Positions 16,763 through 20,400 of a DNA stretch of 20,400 nucleotides are shown here, piece by piece. This stretch comes from an uncultured Desulfuromonadales bacterium (GTDB lineage: Bacteria > Desulfobacterota > Desulfuromonadia > Desulfuromonadales > Geopsychrobacteraceae). The DNA is taken from contig CALZHQ010000096.1 in the NCBI GenBank assembly GCA_945787295.1, positions 1 through 20,400 of the forward strand, given 5' to 3'. The translations under genes and the position numbers were made by a program. Positions within the stretch are counted from its first letter, which is position 1, and every line of letters starts with the position of its first letter. Under the pieces are notes generated by a model. The model had not been told where the DNA came from and made no database searches. It saw nothing but the letters and a program-made list of their open reading frames with translations.

Positions 16763-17698
16763 GACGAATTCGTCATCAAAGTTGTCATCCTCGGCGAAGG
16801 GGTCATCTACAACCTGCGCTGAAGCCATAGTTTCAGGTTCTATCTTATCAACTGTGGGTTTCTCATCGCTCGACTCTGCCGCAGGCACATCATCGGCCGT
16901 CGTAATAACTTTCTGCCCTGCCGTGGCGACTGAATCGATGTCAAGCCCGAGGGAATCTTCCGCAAACGGATCAAATGGAAGAGCTGCAGCCGGTTCATCA
17001 ACAACTGTATCCTCTTCATCCTCAAGTTGAGTCGGAGAGGTTTCCAGCAAAGTTTGCTCAGCAACAAAATCATGATCTTCGGCAAACGGGTCATCGATTT
17101 CCGGAGTGTCGCAACCAGAAACAGCTACGGGGGAAGCAAGATCAAGTTCGACGCCAAAGTTTGGATCATCGGCAAAAGGGTCCTGCCCACCCCGGAGGAT
17201 CGCCTCCTCATCAGGCAGTAAATCCGGATCGGCAGAGAAAGGATCATCCAACTGCGGTGCTCGCCGTTCCAAGTTGCTGTCAAGAAGTTCAACCAGCGGA
17301 GTGCGGCCGGGAAAAGCCTCTGCCAAATCGAGAGCCTGTATAGCTTCAGATACAAACAGCTTCGGTTCCTGACAATTCCCCTTAAGAGCTGAAATCAGAG
17401 GAGCGATCCAATCAACAGCCAGCTTCATGGCTTCATGCTCAACCTGCGTTGGCTTTGTTTGCGCCGAGAAATGCTTTTCCAGCAAAGCCTCAAGACGACG
17501 GCTGATCTTGCAGATCGACTCAGCATCAACCAGGTTGGCGGTGCCCTTTAAAGTATGTGCTGCCCGAAAGGCTGTCTCCAACTCGTCCGCGGGGGCGACT
17601 CGCAAATCTTTATGCGCAAGAAACTCCCGTAAAGCCTGTAAATTATGATCGGCTTCCTTGAGGAATATCGGAAACAATTTCTGCCGCATGTCATCCAT
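16631..17698 (-). CDS. Hpt-domain protein with acidic repeat linker (5' part of a broken Hpt-CheW gene)
   Basis: The Hpt domain (residues 1-105) carries phosphorylatable His48 in FRAAHTLKGTANLVDAES, closely like the Hpt of the neighbouring CheA. A long acidic linker follows with five DPF(A/S)-x-D motifs (near residues 152, 173, 203, 243 and 299) and an (Glu-Ala)11 tract. It then leaves its natural frame at 16663, adds VLQQLRETML and stops at TAG within the second repeat copy. ATG at 17698 is chosen over TTG at 17704 because GGGAG lies 7 bases upstream. It starts 11 bases after the stop of the response-regulator gene. The acidic linker with CheW beyond it suggests a scaffold that brings an extra phosphotransfer site to the array (inference). 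As written it would be a truncated protein of 355 residues. Confidence 0.85.
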   Translation of the reverse strand: MDDMRQKLFPIFLKEADHNLQALREFLAHKDLRVAPADELETAFRAAHTLKGTANLVDAESICKISRRLEALLEKHFSAQTKPTQVEHEAMKLAVDWIAPLISALKGNCQEPKLFVSEAIQALDLAEAFPGRTPLVELLDSNLERRAPQLDDPFSADPDLLPDEEAILRGGQDPFADDPNFGVELDLASPVAVSGCDTPEIDDPFAEDHDFVAEQTLLETSPTQLEDEEDTVVDEPAAALPFDPFAEDSLGLDIDSVATAGQKVITTADDVPAAESSDEKPTVDKIEPETMASAQVVDDPFAEDDNFDDEFVVASAAAGDNALEAEAEAEAEAEAEAEAEAEAEAVLQQLRETML

Positions 17699-17709
17699 CG
17701 GCAAACTCC

Positions 17710-18999
17710 CTAAGCTCCCTTAACCCGCAACAGACCGACCTTGCGCAGTGCATAACAAATCCGTTTGGTTTCCGACGGGACGAGCTGGCTGTCGCTGATA
17801 ATCTGAGAAAGCGGTTTTCGACCGTCGATCAAAGCGAAGATATCGAGTTCCCGAGGCCTTAAATTGACCGTTTCGAGGGCATCTTCGTTGGAAATCAAAC
17901 GGATCAAGACCATCGATTCGTCCTTGAACTCTGTGGCTGCCAGGTGCCGCTCATCAAGATGGCTCAAGCCTTCCATCAGAACATTGATGAGCGGAATGCG
18001 GACCTGCATGTCACGCAGGTTCGCGGGAAGATCATCACGCTCGAGGAAGAAATTGCCTGTCTTGGCTTCGAGGATTGTGCCAAAGGCATCCATGGCGTGC
18101 AGTCGTAGCGCCTCCATCAACTGTTCCTCGTTGACAAGCCCCTTGTTCACCAGCATCCTGCCGATCGGCATCGCATTTTCCCGAGCCTCGGTCACCACGT
18201 CACGGATCGTATCATCATCGGCAACGAGGATTTTCTGCTTACGCATGATGTCGGTGAGAAACGGCTGCTTCGAACCCTTCCTGCTGCAGGAAGAAAAAAC
18301 GAACTGCCCCTCTTCGATAAAAACCTCACCGAAAATCTCGGAGGAAAAAATCGTCAAGCGCCCGGAAAGACGCGAGTTATAGACAAAGTTGATCACATCC
18401 GGAAGCGGCACTTCATCAAGGGAACCGGAAAAAATAACCCCACCCTTTTTCAGCAAGCCGGCCTCAATCAGCATATCCGACATGACATTGCGCATCAACA
18501 GCGGGAAATCCTTCTGGAAATATTGCCGCAACAGCTTGTCGACCATCTCATGCAAAGCACCCGGTGAAACCAGAGCTGCGCCGTTGGCCGAAGCTTCTTC
18601 TGCAGGCTCTTCTTCGATGACAACATCCTTAAGGACTTCCTCAAGTTTTTTGATCAGGTCATCCGGCTCAAAAGGCTTTGAGAAATAGTAGAGAACACCA
18701 AATTCTTTTTCAAACGCCTGCCCGACCGACTCACCCTTCGATGAAATCAGAATCAGCGGAACGTCTTTCAAATTTTCATTTTGACGGATATTACGACAGA
18801 ACGTGTGCCCGTTCATATTCGGCATGATAAAATCGACCAGAATTACAGCCGGCCTGATTTTCTTTGCCTTTTCAAGGCCCTGCTCGCCATCTTCAGCGGT
18901 AAAAACATGATAACCTTGCTGTGACAGGATCAGCTCCCCCAAGCGGCGGACGGTCGGTGAATCATCAACCAGAAGAACTTTGATTCCCTCTGTAGCCAT
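17710..18999 (-). CDS. Response regulator: REC domain plus DUF4388/PATAN-like domain
   Basis: A 429-residue two-part regulator without a DNA-binding domain. The REC domain (about 5-122) has Asp12/Asp13, phospho-acceptor Asp56 (LVDFIMPNMNG) and Lys108 (YFSKPFEPDD). An acidic linker (about 127-140) leads to a DUF4388/PATAN-like region (about 190-330, SGSLDEVPLPDVINFVYNSR then LSGRLTIFSSEIFGEVFIEE), and then a C-terminal helical region that ends in a winged-helix-like stretch (LDIFALIDGRKPLSQIIS). PATAN-type regulators are known to control type IV pilus-based motility in cyanobacteria; in this group the output is unknown. ATG at 18999 has GGAG 7 bases upstream. First gene of the chemosensory operon and a likely target of CheA or Hpt phosphotransfer. 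Confidence 0.88.
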   Translation of the reverse strand: MATEGIKVLLVDDSPTVRRLGELILSQQGYHVFTAEDGEQGLEKAKKIRPAVILVDFIMPNMNGHTFCRNIRQNENLKDVPLILISSKGESVGQAFEKEFGVLYYFSKPFEPDDLIKKLEEVLKDVVIEEEPAEEASANGAALVSPGALHEMVDKLLRQYFQKDFPLLMRNVMSDMLIEAGLLKKGGVIFSGSLDEVPLPDVINFVYNSRLSGRLTIFSSEIFGEVFIEEGQFVFSSCSRKGSKQPFLTDIMRKQKILVADDDTIRDVVTEARENAMPIGRMLVNKGLVNEEQLMEALRLHAMDAFGTILEAKTGNFFLERDDLPANLRDMQVRIPLINVLMEGLSHLDERHLAATEFKDESMVLIRLISNEDALETVNLRPRELDIFALIDGRKPLSQIISDSQLVPSETKRICYALRKVGLLRVKGA

Positions 19000-19026
19000 G
19001 CATCTTCTCCAAAAGAATCGTCAGCG

Positions 19027-19055
19027 GTTAAAAGTAAAAAGGTGATAAACGTCAA
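19027..19055 (-). promoter_or_regulatory. Candidate promoter of the chemosensory operon, overlapping the tonB terminator
   Basis: The minus strand has TTGACG (19055-19050), a 17-base spacer and TTTAAC (19032-19027). The -35 matches 5 of 6 positions, the -10 only 4 of 6. The promoter would lie within the tonB terminator hairpin. Only about 160 bases separate tonB and the response regulator, so some promoter is expected here. Confidence 0.35.
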
Positions 19056-19068
19056 AAGTTTACCACCT
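19031..19068 (-). terminator. Terminator of tonB
   Basis: On the minus strand AGGTGGTAAAC (19068-19058) pairs with GTTTATCACCT (19050-19040) over 11 positions with one mismatch and a 7-base loop. TTTTTACTTTT follows. It lies about 95 bases after the tonB stop. Confidence 0.7.
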
Positions 19069-19161
19069 GTCATTAAAAATTCATAGTTTTTAATTTAAGG
19101 AAACAAAAAATATTTTACAACTAACAACTATCGAGGATATTTATAAATTAATAGTCACCTT

Positions 19162-19962
19162 CTACTCCAGGTCACGTTCAAAACCGATCGGAACGATGAC
19201 TCGGCTCTCAATCGGTTTACCAAATGATGTGGCAGGTTTAAATCTCCAAAACCTGACAGCTTTTTGTGCCGCTTGATCCAAAATTTGATGACCGGATGAG
19301 ACAACCGTCTTGCTTTCACCAACCCGCCCGTTTTCAAGCACCAGCACTTCTATTTTGACAGTTCCCTGCTGACCTCTGCGCCTGGCGACTTCAGGATAAA
19401 TTGGTAATGGGTTGCTGTCGTAGCGTGGCAGGGCCTTGACGAATCGACCTACAGCTTTCACGCTTCCTGGCGATTTTACCTCCCCAGAATCTACTGCGGG
19501 TTTAATAGGTGTTCCCTTTCGCGCTGTTGCCGGCGACGATAAGCTATCGGCGTTATCCGCCAATTCCGGCTCAGTGCTAAATGGTTGAACATTCTCCTCG
19601 ATGACTGGTTCAATTTGCTCAACCTCCTGTTGCTGATGCTTGACAGGTTCACGAAGAACTACCGTCGGGCGGGATGGTTTAACGCTTTTCTTTATCTTTT
19701 GCTGGAATGGCTTAGCCGAAGCGTTAACTGTCTTTTTCTCAACAGGCTTAATGCTTTCAGTTTCAGCCGAAGTGACTTCAACCAGCACTGAAGATTTCGG
19801 AGAGGAAACGATGAATTGTTCGACAGATCGAACAACGTAACCAACCCCATGCTGCGGGGCTGAGTTGATAGCTGCTTGAGGCGCTAACTCAAGCAGCAAT
19901 AGCAGCAGATGAAAACCACAAGAGATGAAAATAAATATTAACAATCGAGTAAAATACAGCAC
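19162..19962 (-). CDS. tonB: TonB energy-transducing protein
   Basis: Inner-membrane protein of 266 residues that passes proton-motive energy to outer-membrane receptors. A single N-terminal membrane anchor spans about residues 5-26. A long periplasmic linker rich in Lys, Glu, Val and Pro follows (about 60-180). The C-terminal TonB domain (about 185-266) shows NPLPIYPEVARRRGQQGTV, the V-E-V-LVLENGRV strand and AAQKAVRFWRFKPA. The linker is less Pro-repetitive than in E. coli. The start is GTG at 19962; no ATG is available before an upstream stop, and no strong ribosome-binding site is seen. It lies divergent from a TonB-dependent receptor gene, its probable client. No exbB or exbD is visible in the window. 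Confidence 0.9.
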   Translation of the reverse strand: MLYFTRLLIFIFISCGFHLLLLLLELAPQAAINSAPQHGVGYVVRSVEQFIVSSPKSSVLVEVTSAETESIKPVEKKTVNASAKPFQQKIKKSVKPSRPTVVLREPVKHQQQEVEQIEPVIEENVQPFSTEPELADNADSLSSPATARKGTPIKPAVDSGEVKSPGSVKAVGRFVKALPRYDSNPLPIYPEVARRRGQQGTVKIEVLVLENGRVGESKTVVSSGHQILDQAAQKAVRFWRFKPATSFGKPIESRVIVPIGFERDLE

Positions 19963-20120
19963 CCAAGCACCCGGCCGTGAATGTCCACTGAAACAAGTAA
20001 AGTAAATTCCACACTACCTATAAATAAATATTCACTTGAATACTAAAGCATTTCACTGTTAAGTTATCGCGAAATGTAATGTATACCTTCGAATCTACAG
20101 CAAAACAGAACCCTTATTAC

Positions 20121-20400
20121 ATGTCCAGACTTTTCATCAACAGCCTAGCAATAGCGTCCGCTTTAACAATTAGCATATTTGGCGCGATAAACGTTTTTGC
20201 TGATGAAGCCACATCGCCTCAGTCGGGCAACATTCCAGTCATGCCTAAAGTCACCGTGACGGGAAGCTATACTGACAAACTCACATCCTCAGAAATCATC
20301 GACCAGGAACTGATCGAAAAGCTCCCGACCAACAACAGCAACATAATTGAGCTGCTAAGAACCATCCCCGGTGTTTCCTTTTCCGAAAACTTCGACAACT
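20121..20400 (+). CDS. TonB-dependent outer-membrane receptor, N-terminal part (runs off the window)
   Basis: The frame is open from ATG 20121 to the window end (93 codons). A signal peptide spans residues 1-27 with likely cleavage after VFA. A TonB-box-like PKVTVTGSY follows (near 43-51), then the start of a plug domain: EIIDQELIEKLPTNNSNIIE and LLRTIPGVSFSENFDN. It would import a chelated metal or other small ligand, but the ligand cannot be told without the barrel. An in-frame ATG at 20079 would add 14 polar residues before the signal peptide, so 20121 is preferred. Neither has a strong ribosome-binding site. The 158-base gap to divergent tonB must hold both promoters; no convincing boxes or Fur-type operator were found there. 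Confidence 0.88.
   Translation, partial: MSRLFINSLAIASALTISIFGAINVFADEATSPQSGNIPVMPKVTVTGSYTDKLTSSEIIDQELIEKLPTNNSNIIELLRTIPGVSFSENFDN

Noticed and set aside
16529..16830. Plus-strand frames coding runs of Arg-Leu or Gly-Phe across the hexamer repeats
   Set aside because: They are the reverse reading of the GAAGCC tracts; the Glu-Ala reading connects to real domains on both sides, these do not.

Overview
The window reads as chromosomal DNA of a Desulfuromonadales-type bacterium (Geobacter/Desulfuromonas relatives). This is inferred from gene content: periplasmic multihaem c-type cytochromes beside an NHL-repeat lipoprotein and a parvulin isomerase, and the order trigger factor - clpP - clpX - lon - hup, which is familiar from that group. 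No species call is possible from sequence alone. Almost everything is on the minus strand. Coding density is high, and no gene-free stretch exceeds about 170 bases.

Layout from left to right. (1) 1-60: the last codons of a plus-strand gene. (2) 66-4142, minus: ppiC-like foldase, NHL lipoprotein, 4-haem cytochrome and 8-haem-site cytochrome, ending in a terminator at 66-95. (3) 4208-4699, minus: HU-type DNA-binding protein with a strong promoter, then tRNA-Asp and a terminator. (4) 4851-10466, minus: a protein quality-control block of trigger factor, ClpP, ClpX and Lon. Trigger factor and ClpP form ONE uninterrupted reading frame of 634 codons. (5) 10556-10943, minus: tRNA-Arg, tRNA-His and tRNA-Leu with a promoter at 11000-11028. 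(6) 11075-11665, minus: Nudix hydrolase. (7) 11816-18999: a chemosensory module. A plus-strand methyl-accepting chemotaxis protein faces, across a bidirectional terminator, a minus-strand operon of response regulator (REC + DUF4388/PATAN-like), Hpt/CheW scaffold and hybrid CheA (Hpt-kinase-CheW-REC). (8) 19162-20400: tonB, divergent from the start of a TonB-dependent receptor.

Two features stand out. The first is the in-frame trigger factor-ClpP fusion. Its junction lies exactly before the conserved LVPM residues that begin mature ClpP, with no start codon in front of them. An internal AGGAGG...ATG inside the frame could still give free ClpP. The second is a chemosensory gene that reads as an Hpt domain, a long acidic linker with repeated DPFAED motifs, two (Glu-Ala)11 tracts and a CheW domain. 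It is broken by what looks like loss of one T at the junction of a 99-bp tandem duplication; restoring that base gives one open frame of 528 codons. Both could be real (a fused chaperone-protease; a switchable or decayed scaffold gene), or both could be sequence errors. Reads or sequences of relatives would decide.

How the genes would work together: the cytochrome operon handles extracytoplasmic electron transfer and its folding support; the tig-clpP-clpX-lon block handles nascent-chain folding and ATP-dependent proteolysis. The chemosensory module would pass a membrane signal through CheW-type couplers to CheA, and from there to its own REC domain and to the upstream REC-PATAN protein. No cheR or cheB lies in the window.
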